From Nymphaea colorata (lineage: Eukaryota > Streptophyta > Magnoliopsida > Nymphaeales > Nymphaeaceae), in contig NC_045138.2 in assembly GCF_008831285.2 (NCBI RefSeq), forward strand, positions 43,021,115 through 43,085,114: 64,000 nt of DNA. Reading direction: 5' to 3'. Shown here piece after piece: positions 10,770-20,296 of the stretch. The notes under the pieces are model-generated. The model made no database searches and was not told where the DNA came from. It was given only the letters and a program-made list of their open reading frames with translations. Position 1 is the first letter of the stretch. Each line of letters opens with the position of its first letter. The translations under genes were made by a program, and so were the position numbers.

Positions 10770-13043
10770 ATGTGGCTGCTTACATAGCCTGTTCAGCCGA
10801 GATGTTCTCGGCAACTGTGGGCCATCGACACGGATGGGCCAATTTTTAAAGAAAAAAAAAACAAAAGAAACGAGCATCAGGCAGATGATTGATGCTCTGG
10901 GTTGCAGCTGCGACCCTCCACTCGCCCACAGATGGTTTGCTAGCAGTGGTGGACCACCAACGGCGAGGGGGAAGCAACCACTTTTCCCTTTCTTCTCGTT
11001 TTTGTATTTTTTTAATTGACTCGCAAGTGGATGGGCCAGCGGCAGCCCCTGCCTTAAAAAGAAAAAGAAAACAAAATTGCTTTTACAAGCCATTTTCAAA
11101 TGCAGGGAGAATAGATAGAGATCTGACCAATCTGTCAAATAAGCTGTTGCACCTGAGTCAGATGTGAGTGCACCATGAGTGCAGCTGCTAATACTTGAGC
11201 ATTAATATGCTTTTATGCACGTACACCCCTAAGTTTTGTTTTGTTTTCTGCCGCCTAAGTCACATTGGTACTTCAATAAAGTCTACGTACCCATGTCTCC
11301 GTACCCGTACCCACATGGGTACTTGGACATACTTGGGTACTTTTTAGATCCAAAGCGATCCAAACTGCTTAATATTACGTGATTTAATTTTTTTCAAGTC
11401 AGTTTTCATTATGTTTTTACAATTATTGTTCATTAACATGTAATGTTTGTATTTAAATTCACTTGTTTATTTACATGTTGCTTTCATTTTGATTTTATAT
11501 TATGTTGTGTATATAAATATATATTCTTGCCGTATCCTCATACCGCATTTTCTAAGTTGTCTTGACAGTACCCATATCTCCGTACCCATACCGGAACCGC
11601 ACCGATTACCTTGTGACTTAGACTGCTGCATCTGCATCCATGCTCATGTCGTATAGGTGGAGAATAGAGGGTCCAGGAATATGACTAGACACTGCTAGGG
11701 AGGTGTCCAAAAGTTAGATACTTTTGATCAGTTTGTACTTGCTTCCATAATGGCGTCTTTGAAGGCATAAGCATACACTTTGAAGTTTGAACAACCGTTT
11801 CCAGTGTGTTAGACACTTTGACATTTAGAAAATGTCTAAGCTATGTGAAACTCCAACCATGTTTGCCATTGTCATGCAACATGGACCCATCATAAATATG
11901 GTCCCAAATAATTGTTTTTTATTGATTCTGCAGATGTTCCAGAAGGATCTTTCATTGTTCGTGCTCACACACCAATGTCAAATCTATTTTCATGCCTTTG
12001 GTTTAATGAAGTGAATCGTTTCACCTCACGTGACCAGCTGAGCTTTGCCTATGCTTACTTGAAGCTTCGCAGAATGAACCCAGAGAAAGCTTTCTTCTTG
12101 AACATGTTTAAGGTACTTTTCCTGTCACTTTAAGGTTTCTATGTGTCTAAGCTGTCAAAATTGAATATATAATGAAGTAATATTCTCCATGCTGTTGATG
12201 GTGGCCCTTAATAGGAATCAAAGGATGATTGGTGTTCTCATTTTCTTATATAAATTGTTCCTTCCTCTCTTTGTCCTGGATTGTTGAGTAACTGCCTCCT
12301 GAATGTGGGGTAAAATACAAGAAATAGCATGGAAGGAAGGACATCAAAGTTCCCATCTGGTTTGAATCGTCCAGCTTCTGGTAGTTGTATCAGTTAGTAG
12401 TGCTCCATATCGATTAGGATATTTACTTTGAACATATCACTGTATCTTTTCAAAATGAAAAATCTATATGTTGCCTCATCATGCTAAACCTTCTTTTTTT
12501 CAAAATGTCACGATCATATCATTTTAAAAAAGTGACGACTAAAAATATGACAACTCCTATTGTTGGTTTGTTTGTCACTTAAAAGATATTTTATTTCACA
12601 AACTTTAACTTAGTCCTACTAAGATTTTGCCGATAAAATTTTAAGAAAATTCAGAAAGTTCTCTGAAAGCTATTTAATTTGTTTTTTCCACTATGGTTAT
12701 GTGGACACACAGCTAAGATGGACTCTATTCATGAAAGTGAGATCGGTTTTAAGATATGCATTGGCCTTACTCTTTCGTCACCAGTCTAGATGTATAGTTC
12801 TTCACTGGAAAAAGAATCTAGACGTATAGTTATTTAAACTTGTCTCTCTCACCTCATTCCTTCTGAAAAAATCTGACGGTCGCTGAATTTATACCTTCTC
12901 TATCTATGTCCCCTTTGACCACATTTGATTAGGAGATAGATATTTTTATGTGCTTCAACAGTAAGATACAGAGTTCTGTGCAGGATTGTGAAAGGAGGAC
13001 AATGACAAAGCTTTTTCGCCACAGAGCAGAAATCATGCCTTAG
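1064..13043 (+). CDS. DUF616 family protein (TOD1/MUCI70-like putative glycosyltransferase), 3' part
   Basis: Four exons join in frame: 1064-1275, 10057-10313, 11934-12112 and 12984-13043 (stop TAG). Together they are 708 nt, or 235 residues plus the stop. Every intron has GT-AG ends and the phases match (AG|G Arg, T|AT Tyr, then phase 0). Seen in order: a CFVMFVDE block; [12 protein letters not shown] then [71 protein letters not shown] then FTSRDQLSF; and a last exon with DCERR. These are the conserved blocks of plant DUF616 proteins. Members include TOD1, reported as an alkaline ceramidase, and MUCI70, a probable hexosyltransferase of mucilage synthesis; such proteins are usually Golgi or endomembrane. 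The N-terminal half, with any signal anchor, is upstream of the window. No stop or frameshift interrupts the exons, so the gene looks functional. The 8.8-kb second intron is enlarged by nested hAT insertions. The family is confident; the biochemical activity is inferred. Confidence 0.88.
1276..3326. other. DUF616 intron, left part: AT-rich, microsatellites and short tandem repeats
   Basis: This non-coding intron sequence precedes the hAT insertion. It contains a (CT)n(GT)n compound microsatellite at about 2034-2098 followed by (CA)n to 2120, and a second CT run near 2320-2340. There are also small tandem duplications: a ~29-bp unit twice at about 1648-1712, and a 17-bp unit (AGTGGCTACTTCACATA) twice near 2979-3010. 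Open frames across the microsatellite on both strands are dipeptide artefacts. Confidence 0.7.
3327..3334 (+). repeat. Target-site duplication CTTTGCCA, left copy, of hAT element B
   Basis: The 8 bp CTTTGCCA lies directly before the CTATGTCACC terminus. An identical copy follows the right terminus at 9689-9696. An 8-bp duplication is the hallmark of hAT insertion. Confidence 0.9.
4069..4076 (+). repeat. Target-site duplication CTTTTAAT, left copy, of hAT element A
   Basis: CTTTTAAT directly precedes the CTATGATACACGGG terminus at 4077. The same 8 bp follow the other end at 5776-5783. Removing one copy and the element restores the frame of the host transposase across HNIK/KRNKL. Confidence 0.92.
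4785..4965 (+). repeat. Two adjacent short tandem duplications in the leader of hAT element A
   Basis: A ~36-bp unit (GAGGCCT..TTCATTCTTCACTG..CTTAGAATAT) occurs twice at about 4791-4860. A ~30-bp unit (GAATGAGTG.TGCA....GCCGTTGTACTG) occurs twice at about 4897-4960. Both lie upstream of the BED-finger frame. Confidence 0.6.
5069..5536 (+). CDS. Truncated hAT transposase: BED zinc finger and linker only (155 aa)
   Basis: The start is ATG at 5069. Residues 1-30 are Ser-rich. About 36-95 form a BED-type finger: [18 protein letters not shown] (Cys pair), CKAHLL (His), IRPCSK (Cys), in the spacing of plant hAT transposases. A Lys/Ser-rich linker follows and the frame stops at RRIRS, where relatives continue into DUF659. 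The frame is open, so a DNA-binding fragment could be made; such N-terminal fragments could act as repressors, but nothing here shows expression. It differs clearly from element B's finger, so A is not a simple deletion copy of B. Confidence 0.75.
   Translation: MADKGKEILPPTGSGNVESSSSSVNTTALEKDNPQQPLWCYVKKIGKGPGGGGNVMFSCNFCEMMFTGSSTRCKAHLLHIGGVGIRPCSKLTNEEIKIFKKEQDAAETKKSSSRSSMSVPLYATEGGEDPSKKRKTLAQSFNNMGRAEMDRRIRS
5776..5783 (+). repeat. Target-site duplication CTTTTAAT, right copy, of hAT element A
   Basis: This is an exact copy of 4069-4076, directly after the terminal ..GTGACATAG. Confidence 0.92.
7688..8885 (-). other. Leader/5' non-coding region of hAT element B, inner part
   Basis: This AT-rich sequence lies between the transposase start and the histone-like exons. 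It includes a repeated segment (GCATTGATAAGG... near 7860 and 7977, and ATTCAATATTC repeats at 7935-8055). No recognisable gene was found. The missing last H3 exon was looked for here and not seen. Confidence 0.5.
8886..9170 (-). pseudogene. Histone H3.3-type gene fragment (two exons plus intron) carried by hAT element B
   Basis: On the minus strand, 9170-9094 encodes an exon reading [20 protein letters not shown] then RTVALR. It is preceded by an acceptor (CTACAG) and followed by a donor (GTATGTG). The next exon, 8984-8886, starts after TTTCCAG in matching phase (CG|A Arg) and encodes REICKY, then [19 protein letters not shown] then AQNFK. Both boundaries (before AARK and between VALR/EIRK) and the third (after DFK) are positions I associate with plant H3.3-type introns. 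Damage includes an 8-bp insertion (CATAGGTC) after the KY codons, Gln to TAG in LPFQRL, and GC instead of GT at the last donor. The first exon and the last exon (TDLRF onward) were not found. Because an intron is retained, this is a DNA-level copy and not a processed pseudogene. Confidence 0.82.
9171..9688 (-). other. Right end of hAT element B: GC-rich leader and terminal repeats
   Basis: This segment runs from the histone fragment to the right terminus. About 9360-9580 is GC-rich and resembles an untranslated leader in style. 9585-9688 carries tandem GGTGCG/CGCACC words ending in CATAG, the terminus. Open frames here (for example 9333-9593 minus) match nothing I recognise. Confidence 0.5.
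9689..9696 (+). repeat. Target-site duplication CTTTGCCA, right copy, of hAT element B
   Basis: This is an exact copy of 3327-3334, immediately after the terminus ..ATCATAG. Confidence 0.9.
10487..10630. repeat. Fold-back (possible MITE) with ~22-bp inverted arms
   Basis: The left arm (about 10489-10514) reads GGGCTGGTTTTTCACCCACC. The right arm (about 10606-10630) read inward gives CCAAGACTGGTTTTTCCACC. They are imperfect inverted repeats around a short purine-rich core. No clear target duplication was found, so the class is open. Confidence 0.4.
10681..10770. repeat. Compound microsatellite (CA)n(TA)n(GA)n
   Basis: About 44 bp of CA is followed by about 10 bp of TA and about 32 bp of GA with one interruption, in an intron of the DUF616 gene. 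Confidence 0.9.
11255..11621. mobile_element. Small non-autonomous hAT element C (367 bp), same family as A and B
   Basis: The ends are CTAAGTCACATTGGTAC on the left and CTAAGTCACAAGGTAATCGG on the right read inward. These match the CTATGTCAC.. termini of elements A and B, and subterminal GTACCCGTACCC words are shared as well. The flanking 8-mers TCTGCCGC (11247-11254) and ACTGCTGC (11622-11629) agree at 6 of 8 positions, consistent with an aged duplication. There is no coding sequence. Confidence 0.75.
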
Positions 13044-16000
13044 CCTACTCTTGCTTGACTGCTTTGTTATATCTCAAAGTTTATTTTTGGCAATTATTCA
13101 AGTTTCTAGGGAGAACTTGTGAGACTATCATTCAGATAATTTGGTTCTTGCACCTTACTGATAGCATAAAATTGCTTTGAAATGGACAATTTATAGTTTC
13201 TGTAGGGTCTTCTTTTCCCTTATAGATGATTTTTGCAGCATTTTTATCAGTCATGTACACTCCCCTGCACATTTCTTTAATAATGCTGCTGGTCATTTAG
13301 AAGAAAACCAAAGATGCAGATGATCAGTTTTGCACTTGCAGTGTTACATTCCTTTATTTGTAACATACATTTTTTTTTTTAACTTGTTGCAAAAGGCCAA
13401 TCCTTATGTTCTTTCTGGTGTTAAGTAGTTCATTAAAAATATGCCATTGTATATGTTGAGTGAGTAGGAATTCCAACAATAGAGCAAAACCCCCACCCTT
13501 CTTCATATCTCTTTAGGGCATAAGTTTGCTTTCGGCGCTTTAAAGTGGTACACATGCCATGCTTCAGTTTGCATATCAATGTCTCTCTTTTGCAGTACAA
13601 AGAGTTGACATTTTGAGAGCTTAAAATGAAAACTGATTGCCTACCAGCTTTTGCCCTGCCCATTGTGCCAATCTCCTAAAAACCAAGTAGGCCGTTTTAT
13701 ATGAGCTGCATTACATTACATTATGGTGCATTTTGAATCTTTGATGACCCTCGAAAGTAATGGAGGATTTCACCAGCAAGGGTTTTGCCAATCAAACCTT
13801 TCAGTTGGGGCTCTCTTTTTTTGGGTTTGTCAAGCTGAGAGAAACTGAAGATAAGAAGAGGGGCAGTTGAAGCTTTCAGTCAAGGCTTCCTCTCCTTGTT
13901 TTGATTTTGCCAAGCTGAGGCTTTGCTAGTCAGGACCCTTGGTTGAGTCTTTCAAAAGAACAATGTATCTTGACTCATCTTTCTAAGAGCCGATTCCCTG
14001 TTGTTGCATTACGAGCATAAAATCTCCAAACAAGTACAAATCTTAGCCTAACTAATTCTGATTCTAAATCATGAATCCAATAAGATGGTACCTAAAGCCT
14101 AACCTAAAAGCAACCCATGATAAGTACACAAAAAAATGGATCCATTTTACAAGAGGGGTGATCCAAGGTATCGATAGCAACAGCTAATATTGTTCCTCTA
14201 GTGGTTGCAATATATCTCTATGGTGCTGCACTTTTATGAAGGCTGTTCTCTTGCAGATATGGGAGGGAGGAAAGGAATTATTTCATGTTGGAAGAGAAGC
14301 ACCGTCAGGTGCATGTGATGGCACTTGATGGAATCAAATCCGACTTGAAACCTCCACCAAGTCTGCAACACCCACAAAGCACCACAACTACAAGAGAGAA
14401 AAAAAAACCAATAAATAAATAAATAAAACAATGTACACGTGAAGAAGAAGAAGAATGTCACTTTCTATGGTTAACGTGTTCTAGAGCAGGATGATGAAGG
14501 AAAAGCAAGGAGGTACAAAGGTGGGCTGCAGCTCTCGTGGAGTAGGGTTAATTTTTTGCTTTTATTTGGTTCTAAGTCTCCATAGCGCCTTGAAAGTTGG
14601 CTCTTGATGACACTCAAAACACCCTTATGGTTCCAGCAAACCAAATGTTACACTTGTAGAGATGTTTCGTATTTTCCAAAGTTCGACAATGGGATTGAGG
14701 TCTTGGCTTTGCTTTGGGGTTGGATCTTCCCTCGTCCTATGATGCATCACTTGGTATGGATCAAGCTAGGTGTCGCTCTAGGGCATAAAATCACCAATAA
14801 CTTCATCGTCTAAGCCCGAATTATGGTCAAGCTTGGTCAAGTGTTTATTAAAATTTGACACAATAACAGCATGAGTTCAAATACTCAACTATGTATAAAT
14901 GCATACATATGAAGTGTAAAGTGAAATGCATTTCATGCACCATCACTTGTCCGGAAGTACAAGATATTGACAACTACAATCACCTCACACCAAGAGGGAG
15001 TATAAGTTGGAAGAAAACATTGTTTCAATCATAATATGAGTTCGCAGTGTTGCTATAGTGGGCTGGGCTGCAACCACAAAAACCTTTTGAAGTGGCCGAG
15101 TCAGAGAGGCTGAGGGTAAAAGTAGACAGTAGGAAAAGAAAATATTCAGTTATGTACAACAACTGAGCCAGTACATTCTCCAAGAAATGGAGGCAAATTA
15201 AGCCAATGACCAAGGAACACAGGAATTTATTCTTCAAGGCAACTCCTGCAACCATCCTTAGCTTCAAATTTGCTCATGAATATTGCTCTTTCGTATCTTT
15301 TTATTTAAAAATATAGCACAATGTGAAGAAAAGTACATGAAGAAAATCTACATTGTGAAGCATCCTAGAGAACATCTTATCAGATGGCAATCCCCAAGTT
15401 TACAGGATATTAATGTTATTTAATAGAACACTTCTTTTTTTATAGAGAAAGCTGATGAATTGCTTCAATGTAATCACAAAAGTCAATTATTGACATGGAT
15501 TTGGCTCTTTTGGATAAGGTGATTTAAAATTATACATATAGCTGGATGGTTATTTGGTTCAAGCGCAGAATAATTGTGACAAGACAAAATGCAGTCTTTC
15601 CAACCAAAAGTGAAGACCAAGTGTACTCTGAACAATATAAATTTGCCATTACAGGATGTTGTTTAAATTCAAGTTGAATACTAATAGCATCAAAGTTTTT
15701 GACATGCAAAAGTAGAAAACATGCACATGGGATTGTTGAAGATACTGTGAAAATAAGGGCAAACAACTGCTGATCAGATAAATAAGAGAATCACAACTAA
15801 TGTTTCAGAACATAGACCAACTTAGAGACAAACCCTTAAAGAAAAGAAAGCTTGTTTCATAATAAGTTATACGAACCAAACAAACTGATGCACTACTAGC
15901 AGTTTCATTCTTGTCCAATCAAATGTCGGCAGACTAAAAAGAAGATTAGGTGTGGTTCTAGATGTAGACATGCTCAGGCATAGGAAAAAGTTCCAACATG

Positions 16001-19000
16001 TTACATATTACAACTCAAGGAAATCACCGCACGAACCGACTTCAAAAGTAAGTCTGTATTTTCCATCCCTATTTCGCATCCTCAAGTATTTCAAATGTGC
16101 TGGCTACAGTCTAGAACTGAAATCTGACTCTTGTAATTCAAAGTAAGTTGTGTCTATGTTAATTCCCACCGAGGTGAGCCTCTCTTGAGCCTGACTTGGC
16201 CTGAGAATGTTATGGTGAAGTAAAAATGGAACAAACTAGGTTTAAGTGAGCTCACTTGAGCTGAGCTATTGGTAATGCAATTTTAGAAACATGTGATTTC
16301 TAGACGAAATACATGAAATTTTGATTTGAAATTTTAAACATAGCTAGATTTAATAATATCACGTGATGTGGTGTGGTTTGTTCGACAAAAGATGGTCAAT
16401 TTACAAGAAGAACGATGTGGTCAATTTTCAATACAAGCATTATATACATTTTCCTGATATAAACCTAGGTCCTGCGAATCACATGCCTAAGTTCAAGGCT
16501 TACCTAGGTCCAAATGTTATTCATCTAGGTCCGTGGGAACCTAATTGAGCTTTGTGGCACCCACACTTCCATAAGCCTGACCTATTGTCAACCTAAACAG
16601 AACCTGTTTCCTTCTATATCCCCAAAAGTTGAACTTACGATGGGCCTAGAACCAACCTAATCCTACCTTGAAACTGCTAAACTGAACTGCTGAAAACTAG
16701 TTGGTCTCAGCTTGAACCCAGGCTCAACCTATTCCAGACCTAAAGTGCACCTAGTTCGTCAGCCAACAAAACTTAGTAAGCATGAACCCACTTAGCCCAC
16801 TGTGAGCATAGCCAGGGAATGCTCCATTGTGGATCTTCAAACTTCAACTTTAAATATTCATGTCACATTCATATGTAATATTTGTATTTTTCTGGATCCA
16901 AATATCTCACTTTAAGCTGTTAATTTGGACCATTGATCCAAACTTCCTATCAAATTCATGATTTACTTTGTAGAACTTTCTCCAGACCTAGGTTATTCTG
17001 AAGATCCTCGGTGATCACTTTCAATCTACAATCCAAGGTCTAGATACAATGAACCTGGACATATTCATTTGGGCGCTAACTTTATACATTTCATGAATAA
17101 TAGATGTGTTATTTTTCCTAAGATCCTACTCTACAATAAGTCACCTATTTTCTTCAGTTCCACTTTAATTTTCACCAAGAAATACCTTTGAATTCTTCTA
17201 CAATCACCCAATTTCATGTTGCTAGTAGTTTTGAAGGACCAAACTGCGTTTTCTAGCCATAATTTGCAAAAAAAATCACATATTTCATGAGGACACCGAT
17301 TTCTTATGGCATGAGCATGTGACGCTATGATGGCAAGACCCCGGTCATATGTGAGACTGGGGGATTAGTGCGGTTTCATAGATTGTTCAACTTTTATTTT
17401 TGCTAAAGATAGAGCAGCAGGAATAATGACGCTTAAGACGTGCCATGCCATCCCCAAGAATTTACGAACAGCTGATAAAAGGTCGACTGCATGTACAAAG
17501 TTGCAAGGACATGGCTTTAAATCACACGTTCAGACATTCAATTTTTATTAATGAAAGCATCATGCTTAAAAATAGTGGCAACAGCTCCAAGCAGGTCCCT
17601 TGGCAGAAATCACCAGGAGAGGACCCCACCGCTTGAGTAGGAAGCCGAAATCCCCTTCTCCCAAGATCAAATTCTGTATGCCGCTTCATGTACATAACGG
17701 GCATATGCCGAATGTAGATATGTATGTTTACTTTAATGCCCAAACATAACCATTATCTTATACACATGTCGTTTGTCGTTATGTCATACTCGTAGCATAT
17801 AATGACAGGACGTAGTATTAAGTATATGATAATGATGAGTACTAGATGATAAAAATATAAGCAAACAAGTATAAGACAATGACAGAAGAATAAAATAATA
17901 AGCATGATAATGACTGATGTATGAGATAATGATAGAAATATATGATAATGCATATGAAATACAACAGATGCATGAGATAACGTTATGAGCGAGACAAAAA
18001 ACGAAAACATTTTTTTGCCTCTCAAGGGTGTATATTGGTAATAATGACATGCACATACTTTTATCGAATCCCAAAATCTTTTTTTTTTAGTTTCCTTTGT
18101 TGTCCCTACAATTTTTTTTTTGTATTAACCCTAGGCATTTTGTGTCGGTATTAAAATGGCATACAAAAAATCATACTTGGGCGCATATAACCAGCTTTTC
18201 TCCTTCCCCTCGCTCCTCTCCATTACATCGGACGTCAAGTGATGCTTAAAAAACTGGGTAAACTAATGGTTATGGCCTTTAACTCGACCACAAAAGTCAC
18301 TTAACGTGAATCTAGCACGAGTTCTCCACATTCAGATTGATTACTTAATGGGAGGGTTATTCGAGGTAGGTGATAATGCTAAATGCCTTGCCTACAAAAG
18401 GAGTTAAAACACATATTGTCCGTATCACCTTCCAGCTGGCCGGTACATTTTTATCCAAAAAGACAGTTTAGCATCCACGGCTAACCACATAAAGTTTCCA
18501 TCCATCCAGAGGGTTGGGAATGAATGACCTTTTAAAAGGCAACATTGCGGAGCCTTTAAGCATGTTTATATACGGTGTAACTGATAAACTATTGTCCACA
18601 TGGGACAAGTTTTTACTCGTAAAAAAAATCTCCAGCTTGGTTTGAGATGTTCATAACCATAAAGAAAATTATGCATCAAAACCAACCGATGAAAAGGTGT
18701 GCTTCTTGTGTGGAAAAGAGGTAAGCGAACACGTTACTTTAAGAAAAAGGAAAATTACTGGCACTATTCAAGTGCTGTCCTGTTGCTTTGGCTGCCGAGA
18801 TTCTCCTCTTCGGGAAATGAAACCATTTAAGCAACATTTAGTGCCACAAGCTGTTTTTCAATTCTTTAGCCTTACAATTCGATTATATAAAAAAAACTTT
18901 TTGTTATTTAAAACAAGTTAAGCATTAAGTACGTTTCAACTAAAGCCGGGCATAGGCCCCTCTTCTACACGTTTACGCTCGACAAAAACGGTTCGATGGG

Positions 19001-19102
19001 ATCCCATTCTGTTCGGGATATTATTTAATATTATTTTATTTTAATAATGATATATATTTTATTATTAAAAATATGTTTTATATTAAAAAATTATTTTACA
19101 TT

Positions 19103-19148
<46 letters not shown>

Positions 19149-19214
19149 AATCAAGCTAGTTGGGCCAAGCCTGAGTTTCCGGGTGTCGGGTCAGCTTGAG
19201 CCCGACCCTTATCT
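13044..19214. other. Intergenic region, no gene recognised
   Basis: This follows the DUF616 stop codon. It is AT-rich, with many short frames showing no family similarity. At 16180-16810 words such as ACCTAGGTCC and CCTAGGTC recur, suggesting an old repeat. 17750-18030 is a TGATAATG-rich low-complexity stretch. A (TA)n run lies at about 19107-19145. Around 18945-19020, GCCGGGCATAGG may be one end of an old TIR element whose other end (..CGATGCCCAAG) is at about 19236, but this is not established. Confidence 0.55.
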
Positions 19215-19416
19215 GGCTGTGCCAACTCGATGCCCAAGCAACAGTTAGATATGTCGCTTGTTTAAATCTCGCAAAATCAACTACTCTACGGTTGGACATT
19301 CAATGACGGAGATATCGGGCTGTGCCAACTCGATGCCTAGGCAACAGTTAGATATTGTCGCTTGTTTAAATCTCGCAAAATCAACTACTCTACGGTTGGA
19401 CATTCAATGATGGAGA
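19215..19416 (+). repeat. Tandem duplication, ~103-bp period, two copies
   Basis: Copy one (19215-19312) and copy two (19318-19416) start GGCTGTGCCAACTCGATGCC and end CATTCAATGAYGGAGA. They differ at only a few positions in about 98 bp: CC/CT and AA/GG near AAGCAACAG, one extra T, and C/T near the end. The high identity suggests a recent event compared with the surrounding DNA. Confidence 0.9.
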
Positions 19417-20296
19417 AGCATATATATATATATATAATTGTAGAATTGTGTTATATAAATTGCATTAATGGTAGTAATAAAAAATATTTGTCATTGTTGG
19501 ATTTCTAAATTTGATTTGCAAGCAAGCAAGGCCTTACATAGGTAATTTTTATAATCTTATAAACTTGTAAACAATGTTTTATGATCTTATTTTCATGGTA
19601 TTTTTTAAATCCTATATGTTGGACATGTTCCAAAAAATGTTTGTTTAATTTAAAAGAAAAATATCATGTAGTGCTAGAGAGAGAAGAGAGAGTATCATCA
19701 GTGGTCTTTTTGGGAGAGGGCAGGATCATCTATAGCCGCCTCGGCTGGTTAGTGGTTCCCATGTGCAAGACCCACTATCTTAACCTGTGTCGTCAGAAGC
19801 TGGTTATATCAGCCACCGAGCACAAAAATTTTGTGCACATGGGTTAATCATGTCATGACCAGGTGACTCAGAAGCATCGGCGCAAAGTCTGGATCGAGGG
19901 GGTGGCGCACAGAACTCAGTCTCTCCAGAGTGGGTTCTTGGGATGAAGGGTCCAATCTCTTTTGGGTTTTTAATATGTTCCTTTGGCAAAAGTTAACATC
20001 TTCCTAAACTCTAATCGACCTGCGAGTACAGCATCCAAACTTTGATTTCAGACTCACGTAAGCTCCCACAGTGCCGCCGTACTTAATACAGTACCAAAGG
20101 AAGATTCTTCCATTAGAAAAGGCATGAACGGCATGCAGGTCGATGCTTCCCATCAGTCCAAGCAAAAGAGAAGCAATCTGCAAGTGGGTACCTTCCATCA
20201 CGAGAGATTCCCATTTGGATGACATTTAAAAGGATGGGTCGTAAATTTGGGTTGATTAGTTCCCCGCTCTTGGTTTGACTTGGCATTAATTTCACC
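19417..20296. other. Upstream region of the ankyrin/PGG gene
   Basis: This holds the presumed promoter and 5' untranslated region. No TATA box could be assigned with confidence. Two inverted CCCATGTGCA words lie about 75 bp apart (about 19758 and 19835). Confidence 0.4.

Larger units (their letters stand above)
10314..11246. other. DUF616 intron: fold-back repeat, microsatellite and AT-rich DNA
   Basis: Non-coding intron sequence. A possible small MITE with inverted arms lies at about 10487-10630. A compound (CA)n(TA)n(GA)n microsatellite spans 10681-10770. At about 10830-11090 a segment shows two GATGGGCCA... words, each followed by an A-rich run. The long frames here on both strands are repeat artefacts. 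Confidence 0.6.

Noticed and set aside
10399-11138. 206- and 156-codon frames on opposite strands
   Set aside because: They cross the CA/TA/GA microsatellite and a fold-back repeat; the DUF616 gene model shows this is intron.
19758-19845. Inverted CCCATGTGCA words as a regulatory hairpin or terminator
   Set aside because: The arms are only 10 bp, about 75 bp apart, and have no supporting context; chance is likely in this much sequence.
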